Shown here: one piece after another, positions 33,669-42,520 of the stretch
Layout of the letters: every line of letters begins with the position of its first letter
Position numbering within the stretch: the first letter of the stretch is position 1
Origin: Gammaproteobacteria bacterium
Lineage (GTDB): Bacteria; Pseudomonadota; Gammaproteobacteria; Enterobacterales; Permianibacteraceae
NCBI GenBank assembly: GCA_016182845.1
Contig: JACPFT010000005.1
Coordinates: 124,001 to 188,000 of the forward strand
Length of the DNA: 64,000 nucleotides
Direction: 5' to 3'
Program-made: the position numbers and the translations under genes
The notes under the pieces: model-generated
Database searches by the model: none
The model's input: only the letters and a program-made list of their open reading frames with translations
Told to the model about the DNA's origin: nothing

Positions 33669-34466
33669 ATGAGCATGCAGTTCGCTGATCAGGTGGTGTG
33701 GCTGACCGGAGCATCCTCCGGCATCGGCGAGGCCCTGGCCTATGCCCTGAGCCGGCGCGGCGCCCGGCTGATTCTTTCCGCCCGGCGGGCCGAGGAGCTG
33801 GAGCGGGTGCGCCGGCTTTGCGACAACCCGGACTGGCACTGGGTCATGCCCCTGGATCTGGAACACAGCGAGGAATTCCCGGCCAAGGTCAAGGCCGCGG
33901 AAGAGCATTTCGGGCGCATCGACCTCTTGATCAACAACGGCGGCATCAGTCAGCGCGCCCGGGCCCAGGACACGGCGCTGGCCGTGGATCGGCGCATCAT
34001 GGAGATCAACTACTTCGGCACCATCGCCCTCACCAAGGCCGTGCTGCCGGGCATGTTGGCACGCCGCGCCGGCCATATCGCCACGGTCACCAGCCTGGTG
34101 GGGCACTTCGGCACGCCCCTACGTTCCGGCTATGCCGCCTCCAAGCATGCCCTGCACGGTTTCTTCGACTCCCTGCGTGCCGAGCTTTGGGAGCAGGGCG
34201 TGGGCGTCAGCCTGATCTGCCCGGGCTTCATTCACACCAACCTGAGCTATGCGGCGGTCCTGGGCGATGGCTCGCCCCAGAGCACGATGGACGATGCCCA
34301 GGCCCACGGTTACCCGGCCACGCTCTGTGCCGAGGACATCCTGACCGGCCTCGCCAAGGGCAAGGAGGAGTTCTCCGTGGGCGGGCGCGAGCGCCTGGGC
34401 GTCTATCTGAAGCGCTTCTTCCCGGGACTGTTCTCGAAGATGATCCGCAAGGCCAAGGTGGTGTGA
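33669..34466 (+). CDS. Short-chain dehydrogenase/reductase
   Basis: A 265-residue classical SDR. WLTGASSGIGEALAYAL is the NAD(P)-binding Gly-rich loop, followed by NNGGISQRA, the catalytic Ser in TSLVGHFGTPLRSGYAASKHAL with its Tyr-x3-Lys, and VSLICPGFIHTNLS. NNGG instead of NNAG and the long C-terminus resemble the DHRS7-like subgroup. The substrate is unknown. AAGGAAGC precedes the start, and the gene probably shares a transcript with rnm and yciO. It converges with the regulator gene, with one base between stops. Confidence 0.88.
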   Translation: MSMQFADQVVWLTGASSGIGEALAYALSRRGARLILSARRAEELERVRRLCDNPDWHWVMPLDLEHSEEFPAKVKAAEEHFGRIDLLINNGGISQRARAQDTALAVDRRIMEINYFGTIALTKAVLPGMLARRAGHIATVTSLVGHFGTPLRSGYAASKHALHGFFDSLRAELWEQGVGVSLICPGFIHTNLSYAAVLGDGSPQSTMDDAQAHGYPATLCAEDILTGLAKGKEEFSVGGRERLGVYLKRFFPGLFSKMIRKAKVV

Positions 34467-34467
34467 C

Positions 34468-35091
34468 TCAGCGCGTCTTCTCGGAAAACCGGTAGGCACA
34501 GCGCCGCGCGCCGCTGAGCTGGTGCTCGATGCGCTCCACGTGCACGCCCTCGCCGGCGCAGTCCCGGAACAGCTCCAGTTCGGATCGGCAGAAGCCCTGG
34601 CAGGCCGTCGCCGCCGCGCAGATGGGGCAGTGGTTCTCCAGCAGCAGCCAGTCCTCGCCGTCGCGGACCGCCTCGGCCATATAGCCCTCGGCGTTGCGCA
34701 GCTCGGCCAGGGCCTGGACCTTGTCTCCCAGGCTATCCAGGCCGGTCAGACGCTCGCCGTAGTGGCGGCGAGCACCGGCTTCGCGTTCCGCGATCAGCCG
34801 GTCCATGCCCTCGGCGCCGAACAGGCTGCGTATGCCGTCCAGTAGCTGCAGGGTCAGATCGCCGTGGCGATCCGGGAAGCGGCCATGGCCGGCGGCGGTC
34901 AGTGACCAGTGGCGGGCCGGCCGGCCTATGCCCTCGCGCTTATCCTCGAAACTCACCAGGTCCTGATCGGCCAAGGCGTCCAGCTGCTTGCGCGCGCCCA
35001 TGGCGGACAGGCCCAGGGCCTCGGCCAGGGCTTGGGCGGTCTGCGGGCCTCGGGTCTTGAGCAGGTAGAGCAGGCGGTCAGGCGTGCTCAT
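34468..35091 (-). CDS. Winged-helix regulator with Cys-rich (SufR-like) C-terminus
   Basis: A 207-residue protein. The N-terminal winged helix (LLYLLKTRGPQTAQALAEALGLSAMGARKQLDAL, GRPARHWSLTAAG) is of the DeoR/SufR sort. The C-terminal part has NHCPICAAATACQGFCRSELELFRDC and a final RRCAYRF, giving Cys ligands of the type that hold an iron-sulfur cluster in SufR-like repressors. Its start overlaps the upstream MFS transporter stop by four bases, so the pair is co-expressed and probably autoregulated. The sensed signal is unknown. Confidence 0.75.
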   Translation of the reverse strand: MSTPDRLLYLLKTRGPQTAQALAEALGLSAMGARKQLDALADQDLVSFEDKREGIGRPARHWSLTAAGHGRFPDRHGDLTLQLLDGIRSLFGAEGMDRLIAEREAGARRHYGERLTGLDSLGDKVQALAELRNAEGYMAEAVRDGEDWLLLENHCPICAAATACQGFCRSELELFRDCAGEGVHVERIEHQLSGARRCAYRFSEKTR

Positions 35092-36320
35092 GCCTGGTCT
35101 CCGGCCAGGACCAGGGGAGGCCGGGGCTCACGGCGCAGCCTGTGCAACCGCCACAGGGCCAGGCTACAGAGCAGGGCGCCCAGCCAGAGCACGGCGCGGG
35201 TGTCGAACAGGGCGATGAGCCCGCCAGCCAAGGCGATCAGCGTGTTGCCCAGGCAGAAGATGGTGGTGAGCAGGCCCATGATCTTGCCCTGGCCTAGATG
35301 CTCGAAGCGCTCCGAGCAATGGATGGGCAGGGCCGCGCCGTAGATGGCGATGGGCATGCCGGTCAGCACGATCACGACGGCCACCAGGGCCGGCGAGGCC
35401 AGGGGGAAGAGCCAGAGCAGGGCGGTGAATAGGCTGCCGCCCAAGAGGGCACCGGACAGTGCGCGCATGCGCTTGCCCCAGCGCGGCCAGAGCAGGCTGG
35501 AGGTCAGGGTCATGATGAGGCAGGAGCCGGCCGTGGTCAGGCCGATGCGGGTGCTGTCGAAACGGGCATGCTCCACCAGCCACAGCGGGTAAAACTCGTA
35601 GAAGGCATTGAGCCCCAGGGTCCAGAGCAGCTGGGCCAGGGCCAAGGCGGCAACGCCGGGCTCCTTGAGCAGCTGAAACGCATTGTCCTCGCGCAACACT
35701 TCGGCGAAGGCCTTCTTCCGGCCCTGTGTCGGGGCGGTTTCCGCCAGGACCAGCAGGATCAGGGCCAGGCAGGGCAGCATGGCCAGGCCGGCGATGAGGA
35801 AGGGCACGGTCTGGCCCAGGGGCAGGCTCAGGCCGCCCACCAAGGGGCCCACCAGCCAGCCCAGGAAGATGGCACTGTTCATCCAGCCGAAGGCCTGGTG
35901 GCGGTCCACGTGGGGGTGAAGATCGGCGGCGATGGCGCGGGCGATGGAGATATTGCCCTCGCAGATGCCGGTGGCGAAGCGGGCGAACAGGAAGAGCGGA
36001 TAATTGCCCTGCCACAGGGCCACGGCCGTGAGGCCATAGCCCAGGCTGGCCAGGCTCAGGGAGCCGAGCATGATCCGGCGCCGGCCGTAGCGATCGGAGA
36101 GTGCGCCCAGGACCGCGCCGCCCAGCAGGATGCCCAAGGGATTGATGGACAGGGCCAGGCCCAGGAGGAACTTGGGATGCAGGCCCAGGAACTGGGTCAG
36201 GGGACCGGTGGCGCTGTCCATGAACAAGGGCGCCAGGACAGGGTAGGGTAGGGAGATCCCCAGGCAGCTTAGGAAGGCCACCAGGCAGGCGGTGAGCAGG
36301 GTCAGGCGGGGGCGGTGCAT
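35088..36320 (-). CDS. Major facilitator superfamily transporter
   Basis: A 410-residue protein with twelve predicted membrane helices. The loop GALSDRYGRRRIMLGSLSLASLG is the MFS signature, with FARFATGICEGNISIARAIAADL in helix 4 and LLWPRWGKRM in the second half. ATG 36320 is preceded by AAAAGG; an upstream TTG is less likely. It is first in a two-gene operon with the SufR-like regulator, so its substrate may relate to oxidative stress or drug efflux, but nothing in the sequence defines it. Confidence 0.85.
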   Translation of the reverse strand: MHRPRLTLLTACLVAFLSCLGISLPYPVLAPLFMDSATGPLTQFLGLHPKFLLGLALSINPLGILLGGAVLGALSDRYGRRRIMLGSLSLASLGYGLTAVALWQGNYPLFLFARFATGICEGNISIARAIAADLHPHVDRHQAFGWMNSAIFLGWLVGPLVGGLSLPLGQTVPFLIAGLAMLPCLALILLVLAETAPTQGRKKAFAEVLREDNAFQLLKEPGVAALALAQLLWTLGLNAFYEFYPLWLVEHARFDSTRIGLTTAGSCLIMTLTSSLLWPRWGKRMRALSGALLGGSLFTALLWLFPLASPALVAVVIVLTGMPIAIYGAALPIHCSERFEHLGQGKIMGLLTTIFCLGNTLIALAGGLIALFDTRAVLWLGALLCSLALWRLHRLRREPRPPLVLAGDQA

Positions 36321-36331
36321 GGCGCGGCCTT

Positions 36332-36352
36332 TTAGCAATTGTTAGTTCCTAA
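36332..36352. promoter_or_regulatory. Candidate operator in the leader of the MFS-regulator operon
   Basis: A perfect TTAG-N3-CTAA inverted repeat (36342-36352) overlaps an imperfect palindrome TTAGCAATTGTTAG (36332-36345), 12 bases from the MFS start codon. The location suits autorepression by the co-encoded winged-helix protein. The assignment is inferred from symmetry and position only. Confidence 0.35.
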
Positions 36353-36486
36353 AATAGCTGGGAATGACAGGATAAGTAAACAAAAAGTGTGTTTATTGGC
36401 GGTTTGATGCCGCCGGTTTACAAGCCGGGGCAAAGCCGGTATAACGCGCGCTCACTTTTTAGCCAGCGCCCCACCGCGAAACCACC

Positions 36487-37368
36487 ATGACCGAAGCCGT
36501 CGCCATCGAACTGACCCGCAAGGACGAGTACGAGCTGAACAAGCTGTCCAAGCGTCTGCACCGCAACGTCGGTCAGGCCATCGAGGACTACAACATGGTG
36601 GAGGACGGCGACCGCATCATGGTCTGTTTGTCCGGCGGCAAGGACTCTTACACCCTGCTCGACATCCTCATGAACCTGCGCGAGCGGGCGCCCATTCGGT
36701 TCGAGCTGGTGGCGGTCAACCTGGACCAGAAGCAGCCGGGCTTTCCGGAGCACGTGCTGCCCGAGTACCTGAGCCGCATCGGCGTGCCCTTCAAGATCGT
36801 GGAGGAAGACACCTACACGACCGTGACCCGGGTGATTCCCGAGGGCAAGACCATGTGCTCCCTGTGCTCGCGCCTGCGCCGCGGCATCCTCTACCGCACG
36901 GCCCGCGAGCTGAACTGCAACAAGATCGCTCTGGGCCACCACCGCGACGACATCATCGAGACCCTCTTCCTCAACATGTTCCATGGCGGCACGCTCAAGG
37001 CCATGCCGCCCAAGCTGGTGTCCGACGACGGCCGGAACACGCTGATCCGCCCGCTCGCCTATTGCAAGGAAAGCGACATCATCCGCTACGCCGAGCACAA
37101 GGCCTTCCCCATCATTCCCTGCAATCTCTGCGGCTCCCAGGAGAACCTGCAGCGCCGCATCATCGGCGACATGCTGGTGGAATGGGACAAGGCGCACCCG
37201 GGCCGCCTGGAGACCATCTTCACCGCCATCCAGAACGTCAAGCCCAGCCAGCTGGCCGATCAGGAGCTGTTCGATTTCAAGGGCCTCAAGGCCTGGGCCG
37301 CCGATGCGCCCCTGCCGGACGGCGCCGAGGACGACGGCGGCGAGCTGGATTTCGCCAATCTGAGCTGA
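36487..37368 (+). CDS. ttcA: tRNA 2-thiocytidine(32) synthetase TtcA
   Basis: A 293-residue iron-sulfur enzyme that thiolates C32 of certain tRNAs. [16 protein letters not shown] is the PP-loop that binds [15 protein letters not shown] and [11 protein letters not shown] supply the paired Cys motifs that hold the [4Fe-4S] cluster; [19 protein letters not shown] is also diagnostic. It is divergent from the MFS-regulator operon. The acidic C-terminal tail ([11 protein letters not shown]) is an addition of low complexity. Repeats follow downstream. Confidence 0.95.
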   Translation: MTEAVAIELTRKDEYELNKLSKRLHRNVGQAIEDYNMVEDGDRIMVCLSGGKDSYTLLDILMNLRERAPIRFELVAVNLDQKQPGFPEHVLPEYLSRIGVPFKIVEEDTYTTVTRVIPEGKTMCSLCSRLRRGILYRTARELNCNKIALGHHRDDIIETLFLNMFHGGTLKAMPPKLVSDDGRNTLIRPLAYCKESDIIRYAEHKAFPIIPCNLCGSQENLQRRIIGDMLVEWDKAHPGRLETIFTAIQNVKPSQLADQELFDFKGLKAWAADAPLPDGAEDDGGELDFANLS

Positions 37369-37448
37369 GTGCTTGCCTGTGGCGGAACCACTCGTAAGTC
37401 CCGTTTCAGCGGGACGGATTTGGCGGTAGTCTGAATTGTCCGACTGAA

Positions 37449-37490
37449 GTCGGGCCTACGGTCGGGCCTACGGTCGGGCCTACGGTCGGC
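37449..37490 (+). repeat. 12-base tandem repeat, 3.5 units
   Basis: GTCGGGCCTACG is repeated exactly at 37449, 37461 and 37473, followed by a partial unit ending GTCGGC at 37490. The preceding GTCCGACTGAAGTCGGGC is itself a hairpin of a common intergenic repeat type; the tandem units look like expansion of its right arm. It lies between ttcA and tldD1. Confidence 0.85.
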
Positions 37491-37633
37491 CCGTCGCTTT
37501 CCTATCCCATTCCGCCAAACACTTTTTTACAATTCGCCAAGCATTCGCGACAGCTTAAGCCTCCGGCCTCTGCTAGTGTCGGGGCTTTCCCCGGCACGGC
37601 CCTGGCCTTGCCTACAGCCGCGAGACCAAGAGC

Positions 37634-39253
37634 TTGGAAAGACGTGAATTTCTCAAGATTGCCGGTCTGGGCGCCGGCAGCCTGATCATCCCGGTCATGG
37701 GCCGCGCCGCCAGCGTGCTCGAAACCGCCTCCCCCCTGGACTTCGCCGCCAAGAAGCTTCTGGCCGACATGGCCCTGGAAGCGGCCCGCGCCGCCGGCGC
37801 CGACTATGCCGACGTGCGCATCGGTCGCTACCTGCGCCAGTTCATCCTGACTCGCGAGGATCGGGTCGAAAACATCGTCAACACCGAGTCCTACGGCGTC
37901 GGCGTGCGCGTCCTTTCTAAGGGCACCTGGGGCTTCGCGGCCAGCGCCGAGGTGACGCCGGATGCCATCGCGAAGGCCGCACGCCAGGCGGTCGCCATCG
38001 CCAAGGCCAATGCCCGTCTGACCACAGAGCCGGTGATCCTGGCGCCGGTCAAGGGCGCGGGGGACCAGCAATGGCGCACGCCCATCGCGGTCAACGGCTT
38101 CGAGGTGCCCATCAAGGACAAGCTGGACCTTCTGCTCACCGCCAACCGCGCTGCCATGGCCCATGGCGCGAAATTCATCCAGAACAACCTGTTCCTGGTG
38201 AACGAGCAGAAATTCTTCGCCTCCACCGACGGCTCCTATATCGATCAGGACGTGCATCGCATCTGGCCGACGTTTACCGTCACCGCCGTCGACGACAAGA
38301 GCGGCAAGTTCAAGACCCGCAATGCCTTCAGCAATCCCATGGGCATGGGTTACGAATACCTGACGCCACTCGCCAGCGAAAAACGCGCGGGCCCGGTCAC
38401 GCTCTATGGCAATCGCTACGATCTGCTGGAGGACGCCACCGCTGCCGCCACTCAGGTCAAGGAAAAGCTTAAAGCCAAATCGGTCAAGCCGGGCAAATAC
38501 GACCTGGTTCTGGATCCAGGTCATTTGTCCCTGACCATCCACGAATCCGTCGGCCATCCCCTGGAGCTGGACCGCGTGCTCGGGTATGAAGCCAATTACG
38601 CCGGAACCAGCTTCGCGACTCTGGAAAAGCGCGGCAAATTCCAGTACGGCAGCAAGCTGGTGAATATCGTCGCCGACAAGACCCAGGCCCAGGGCCTGGG
38701 GACCGTCGCCTACGACGACGAGGGCGTGAAGACCAAGCGTTGGAATCTGATCGAGAACGGCATCTTGAAGAATTACCAGGCGATCCGCGACCAGGTGCAT
38801 ATCCTGGGCGAAACCGAATCCCACGGCTGCTGCTATGCCGACTCCTGGTCCAGCGTGCAATTTCAGCGCATGCCCAATGTCTCGCTCCTGCCCGGCGCCA
38901 AGCCCTATAAGCTGGCCGACATGATCAAGGATGTGGAGAAGGGTATCTACATCGTCGGGCGCGGTTCCTATTCCATCGACCAGCAGCGCTACAACTTCCA
39001 GTTCGGCGGCCAGCTGTTCTACGCCATCGAAAATGGCCAGGTCACCGGCATGCTCGACGATGTGGCCTACCAGGCCAATACCCAGGAATTCTGGAATGCC
39101 TGCACGGCGCTTTGCGACGAGAGCGAATACCGCCTGGGCGGTTCCTTCTTCGACGGCAAGGGCCAGCCGGGCCAGGTCTCAGCCGTGTCCCACGGCTGCC
39201 CGACGACACGCTTCGACGGCATCAATGTGATCAACACCGGGCGGAAGATTTGA
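37634..39253 (+). CDS. TldD-family metallopeptidase with Tat signal, copy 1
   Basis: A 539-residue protein starting with a TTG codon. The N-terminus ERREFLKIAGLGAGSLIIPVMGRAAS is a twin-arginine signal with hydrophobic core and AxA-like end. The TldD catalytic motif TIHESVGHPLELDR (HExxxH type) lies near residue 300, followed by GYEANYAGTSFATL. GYEYLTP and the C-terminal GQPGQVSAVSHG are shared with copy 2. Cytosolic TldD works with TldE to mature microcin B17 and degrade CcdA; a Tat-exported form would act in the periplasm. No ATG in frame gives this signal; GAGACCAAGAGC precedes the TTG. Confidence 0.85.
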   Translation: MERREFLKIAGLGAGSLIIPVMGRAASVLETASPLDFAAKKLLADMALEAARAAGADYADVRIGRYLRQFILTREDRVENIVNTESYGVGVRVLSKGTWGFAASAEVTPDAIAKAARQAVAIAKANARLTTEPVILAPVKGAGDQQWRTPIAVNGFEVPIKDKLDLLLTANRAAMAHGAKFIQNNLFLVNEQKFFASTDGSYIDQDVHRIWPTFTVTAVDDKSGKFKTRNAFSNPMGMGYEYLTPLASEKRAGPVTLYGNRYDLLEDATAAATQVKEKLKAKSVKPGKYDLVLDPGHLSLTIHESVGHPLELDRVLGYEANYAGTSFATLEKRGKFQYGSKLVNIVADKTQAQGLGTVAYDDEGVKTKRWNLIENGILKNYQAIRDQVHILGETESHGCCYADSWSSVQFQRMPNVSLLPGAKPYKLADMIKDVEKGIYIVGRGSYSIDQQRYNFQFGGQLFYAIENGQVTGMLDDVAYQANTQEFWNACTALCDESEYRLGGSFFDGKGQPGQVSAVSHGCPTTRFDGINVINTGRKI

Positions 39254-39266
39254 AGAGTAAGAGGGA

Positions 39267-39417
39267 TTAACCGCCAAGACGCTAAGGCGCCAAGGGAAAA
39301 CTTGGAGAGACGTGGCGAAAGCCCGTTCGTCCTGAGCTTGTCGAAGGATGAACGGGGGCTGCGGGGGCTATGCCTAATGGCCCTTTTTTCTTGGCGCCTT
39401 AGCGTCTTGGCGGTTAA
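39267..39417. repeat. AACCGCCAAG palindromic repeat, copy c, with nested element
   Basis: TTAACCGCCAAGACGCTAAG on the left is matched by CTTAGCGTCTTGGCGGTTAA on the right, exact over 20 bases. The loop carries a second dispersed palindrome (CCCGTTCGTCCTGAGCTTG with its partner ending GGATGAACGGGG, about 39327-39355). It separates the two tldD paralogues. Confidence 0.85.
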
Positions 39418-39452
39418 CTCTCCCGGTTTTAATTAAACGAGGGGAAGATGAA

Positions 39453-41090
39453 ATGGATAGACGCGATTTTCTGAGGATGACCAGTGCCGGCGCCGGTGCC
39501 TTGGTCCTGCCGACCTCCTGGGGGCAGGTCATAGCCGCCGAGGCGCTGACCACCAAGATGGACGTGGCCATCAAGAAGATGCTGGCCGACGTGGCGCTCA
39601 ATACCGCCAGCAAGTTGGGCGCGAGCTATTGTGACGTGCGTATCGGCCGCTACCTGCGCCAGTTCGTGGTGACCCGCGAGGACAAGGTGCAGAACGTGGT
39701 GAACACCGAATCGGCTGGCGTCGGCATCCGCGTCATCGCCAACGGCACTTGGGGTTTCGCCGCCAGCAGCGACATGAGCCCGGACAGCGTGGCCAAGGCG
39801 ACCAGTCAGGCCGTGGCCATCGCCAAGGCCAATTCCAAGTTCCAGAGCGAGCCGGTCCAACTGGCGCCGGTGAAGGGCGTGGGCGAGGTGTCCTGGGCAA
39901 CGCCAATCCAGAAGAACGCCATGGCCGTGCCGCTCAAGGACAAGGTGGACCTGCTGCTGGGCGTCAATGCCGCCGCCATGAAGGCCGGCGCCGATTTCGT
40001 CAATTCCGTGCTGTTCCAGGTCAACGAACAGAAATACTTCGCCTCCAGCGATGGCTCCTATATCGATCAGGACGTGCATCGTATCTGGGCGCCCATGACC
40101 GTCACCGCCGTGGACAAGAAGACCGGCAAATTCCGTACCCGCGACGGCATGTCCTCACCCATGGGCATGGGCTACGAATACCTGGAGCCGAAAGCCGAAC
40201 ACAAGATTCACCTGCCGGGCGGCGTCATCAATTACAGCAATTCCTATGACATGCTGGAAGACGCAGTGGCCGGCGCCAAGCAGGCCCGGGAGAAGCTCAC
40301 CGCCAAGTCGGTGAAACCGGGCAAATACGATCTGGTCCTGGACCCCTCCCATCTGTGGCTGACCATTCACGAATCCGTGGGCCATCCCCTGGAGCTGGAC
40401 CGCGTGCTGGGTTACGAGGCCAATTACGCCGGGACCAGCTTCGCGACGCTGGACAAGTGGCAGACCAAGAAATTCCAATACGGCAGCGACAAGGTCAATA
40501 TTTTTGCCGACAAGGTTCAGCCGGGTTCCCTGGGGGCCGTGGGCTATGACGACGAAGGCGTGAAAACCAAGCGCTGGGATCTGATCAAGGACGGCATCCT
40601 GGTCAATTACCAGGCCATCCGCGACCAGGCGCATATCATCGGCGAGAAGGAGTCCCATGGCTGCTGCTATGCCGACAACTGGGCGAGCGTGCAATTCCAG
40701 CGCATGGCCAATATCTCCCTGGCGCCGGGCAAGGACAAACTGTCCGTCGACGACATGATCAAGGGCGTGGAAAACGGCATCTACATCATCGGCGACGGCT
40801 CGTTCTCCATCGACCAGCAGCGCTTCAATTCCCAGTTCGGCGGCCAGCTGTTCTACGAGATCAAGGACGGCAAGCTGGGGCGCATGCTGGAAGACGTGGC
40901 CTACCAGACCAATACCGTGGATTTCTGGGGCTCTTGCGCCGCCGTCTGCGACGAAAGCGATTATCGCCTGGGCGGTTCCTTCTTCGACGGCAAGGGCCAG
41001 CCGGGTCAGGTATCCGCCGTGTCTCACGGTTCGTCCACCGCCCGCTTCAATGGCGTCAATGTCATCAATACCGCGCGCAGCCTGGGCTGA
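39453..41090 (+). CDS. TldD-family metallopeptidase with Tat signal, copy 2
   Basis: A 545-residue paralogue of copy 1, similar throughout. DRRDFLRMTSAGAGALVLPTSWGQVIAAEA is a twin-arginine signal. TIHESVGHPLELDRVLGYEANYAGTSF, ESHGCCYAD, SIDQQRFNSQFGGQLFYEI and GSFFDGKGQPGQVSAVSHG are nearly identical to copy 1. AGGGGAAG precedes the ATG. The two proteins may form hetero-oligomers, or each may pair with the TldE-like protein encoded next. The duplication looks old, since synonymous and non-conserved positions differ widely. Confidence 0.88.
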   Translation: MDRRDFLRMTSAGAGALVLPTSWGQVIAAEALTTKMDVAIKKMLADVALNTASKLGASYCDVRIGRYLRQFVVTREDKVQNVVNTESAGVGIRVIANGTWGFAASSDMSPDSVAKATSQAVAIAKANSKFQSEPVQLAPVKGVGEVSWATPIQKNAMAVPLKDKVDLLLGVNAAAMKAGADFVNSVLFQVNEQKYFASSDGSYIDQDVHRIWAPMTVTAVDKKTGKFRTRDGMSSPMGMGYEYLEPKAEHKIHLPGGVINYSNSYDMLEDAVAGAKQAREKLTAKSVKPGKYDLVLDPSHLWLTIHESVGHPLELDRVLGYEANYAGTSFATLDKWQTKKFQYGSDKVNIFADKVQPGSLGAVGYDDEGVKTKRWDLIKDGILVNYQAIRDQAHIIGEKESHGCCYADNWASVQFQRMANISLAPGKDKLSVDDMIKGVENGIYIIGDGSFSIDQQRFNSQFGGQLFYEIKDGKLGRMLEDVAYQTNTVDFWGSCAAVCDESDYRLGGSFFDGKGQPGQVSAVSHGSSTARFNGVNVINTARSLG

Positions 41091-41125
41091 GCCTTCAGGC
41101 CATCTGATAAGAATTGGAGTAAACC

Positions 41126-42460
41126 ATGAGCATGTTCACTGAAGCCAAGGCCAAGGAAATTCTCGACAAGGTCATCAAACTGTCCAAGGCCGACGAATGC
41201 AGCGCGACCCTGGACGGTTCCATCAACGGCAATATCCGCTACGCTCGCAATAGCGTGTCCACCAGCGGCCTGGTCAGCAATGCCGATCTGGTAGTCCAGG
41301 TGTCCTTCGGTAAGCGCGTGGGTACGGCTACCATCAACGAGTTCGATGACGCCTCCTTGGAAAAGGTCGTCCGTCGCGCCGAGGAGCTCGCAAAGCTGGC
41401 GCCGGAGAATCCGGAATTCATGCCCATCATCGACAAGCAGGACTACAAGCCGACCAAGACCTTTATCGAGGCGACGGCGGCCATCACCCCGGAATACCGC
41501 GCCAAGGTCGCGGCGGCCTCCATCGAACCCTGCAAGAAGAACAAGCTGGTGGCGGCGGGCTTTTTCGCCGACACCCAGCGTTTCTCGGCCATGGCCAATA
41601 GCAAGGGCAACTTCGCCTATCAGACCAGTACCTTCCTGGATTTTACCTGCACGGTGCGCACCGACGATGGCCGGGGCTCGGGCTGGGTGGCACGCAATCT
41701 CGCCGATGTGAGCAAATTCGACGCCGATGCGGAGATGTTGATCGCCATGCAGAAGGCCCGCGACTCCGCCGAGGCCAAGGCCCTGGAGCCGGGCAAGTAC
41801 ACCGTGATCATGGAGCCGGCAGCGACAGCCGGCCTGCTCAACTTCATGATGAACGGTTTCGACGCCCGTCAGTCCGACGAGGGCCGCAGTTTCCTGTCCA
41901 AGAAGGGCGGCGGCAACAAGCTGGGCGAAAAGGTCTTCGACGAGCGCGTGACGATTTATGCCGATCCCTGGAACGAGGAGGTCGCCGTCCTACCCTGGGA
42001 TGGCGAGGGCCTGCCGCGCGAGCGCACCACCATCGTCAACAAGGGTAAGGTGGAATACCTGGAGTATTCCCGCTACTGGGCCAAGCTCAAGGGCAAGAAG
42101 GCGGTCGGCAGCCCGGGCAATTTCATCATGGTGGGCGGCGACAAATCCACCATGGATCTCGTCAAGTCCACCAAGAAGGGCATCCTTGTCACCCGCACCT
42201 GGTATATCCGCATGGTGGACCCGCAGACCGTGCTGCTCACCGGCCTGACCCGCGATGGCACCTTTTACGTGGAGAACGGCGAGATCAAATACCCCATCAA
42301 GAATTTCCGCTTCAACGAATCGCCGGTGATCATGCTCAACAATATCGAGGAGCTGGGCAAGCCGGTGCGCGTCGGCGATGACGAGTCGCCCTTCGTGATG
42401 ATGGTGCCGCCCATGAAGATCCGCGATTTCACCTTCACCTCGCTGTCGGATGCGGTTTAA
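41126..42460 (+). CDS. TldE/PmbA-like partner protein
   Basis: A 444-residue protein of the TldD/PmbA superfamily lacking the HExxxH metal motif, as in TldE. ECSATLDGSINGNIRYARNSVSTSG matches the N-terminal fold, and YTVIMEPAATAGLLNFMMNGFDARQSDEGRSFLSKK occupies the place of the metal site. No signal peptide or Tat motif is visible, unlike the two TldD genes upstream. If it works with them it may be exported in complex with a Tat-bearing TldD, or it may stay in the cytosol. AATTGGAGTAAACC precedes the start; 35 bases separate it from tldD2. Confidence 0.85.
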   Translation: MSMFTEAKAKEILDKVIKLSKADECSATLDGSINGNIRYARNSVSTSGLVSNADLVVQVSFGKRVGTATINEFDDASLEKVVRRAEELAKLAPENPEFMPIIDKQDYKPTKTFIEATAAITPEYRAKVAAASIEPCKKNKLVAAGFFADTQRFSAMANSKGNFAYQTSTFLDFTCTVRTDDGRGSGWVARNLADVSKFDADAEMLIAMQKARDSAEAKALEPGKYTVIMEPAATAGLLNFMMNGFDARQSDEGRSFLSKKGGGNKLGEKVFDERVTIYADPWNEEVAVLPWDGEGLPRERTTIVNKGKVEYLEYSRYWAKLKGKKAVGSPGNFIMVGGDKSTMDLVKSTKKGILVTRTWYIRMVDPQTVLLTGLTRDGTFYVENGEIKYPIKNFRFNESPVIMLNNIEELGKPVRVGDDESPFVMMVPPMKIRDFTFTSLSDAV

Positions 42461-42520
42461 GCATTGCGGGTGGGTCGGGCGGTGATGGTCTCCGCCCGGT
42501 ACCGGCATGGTTGATACGCT

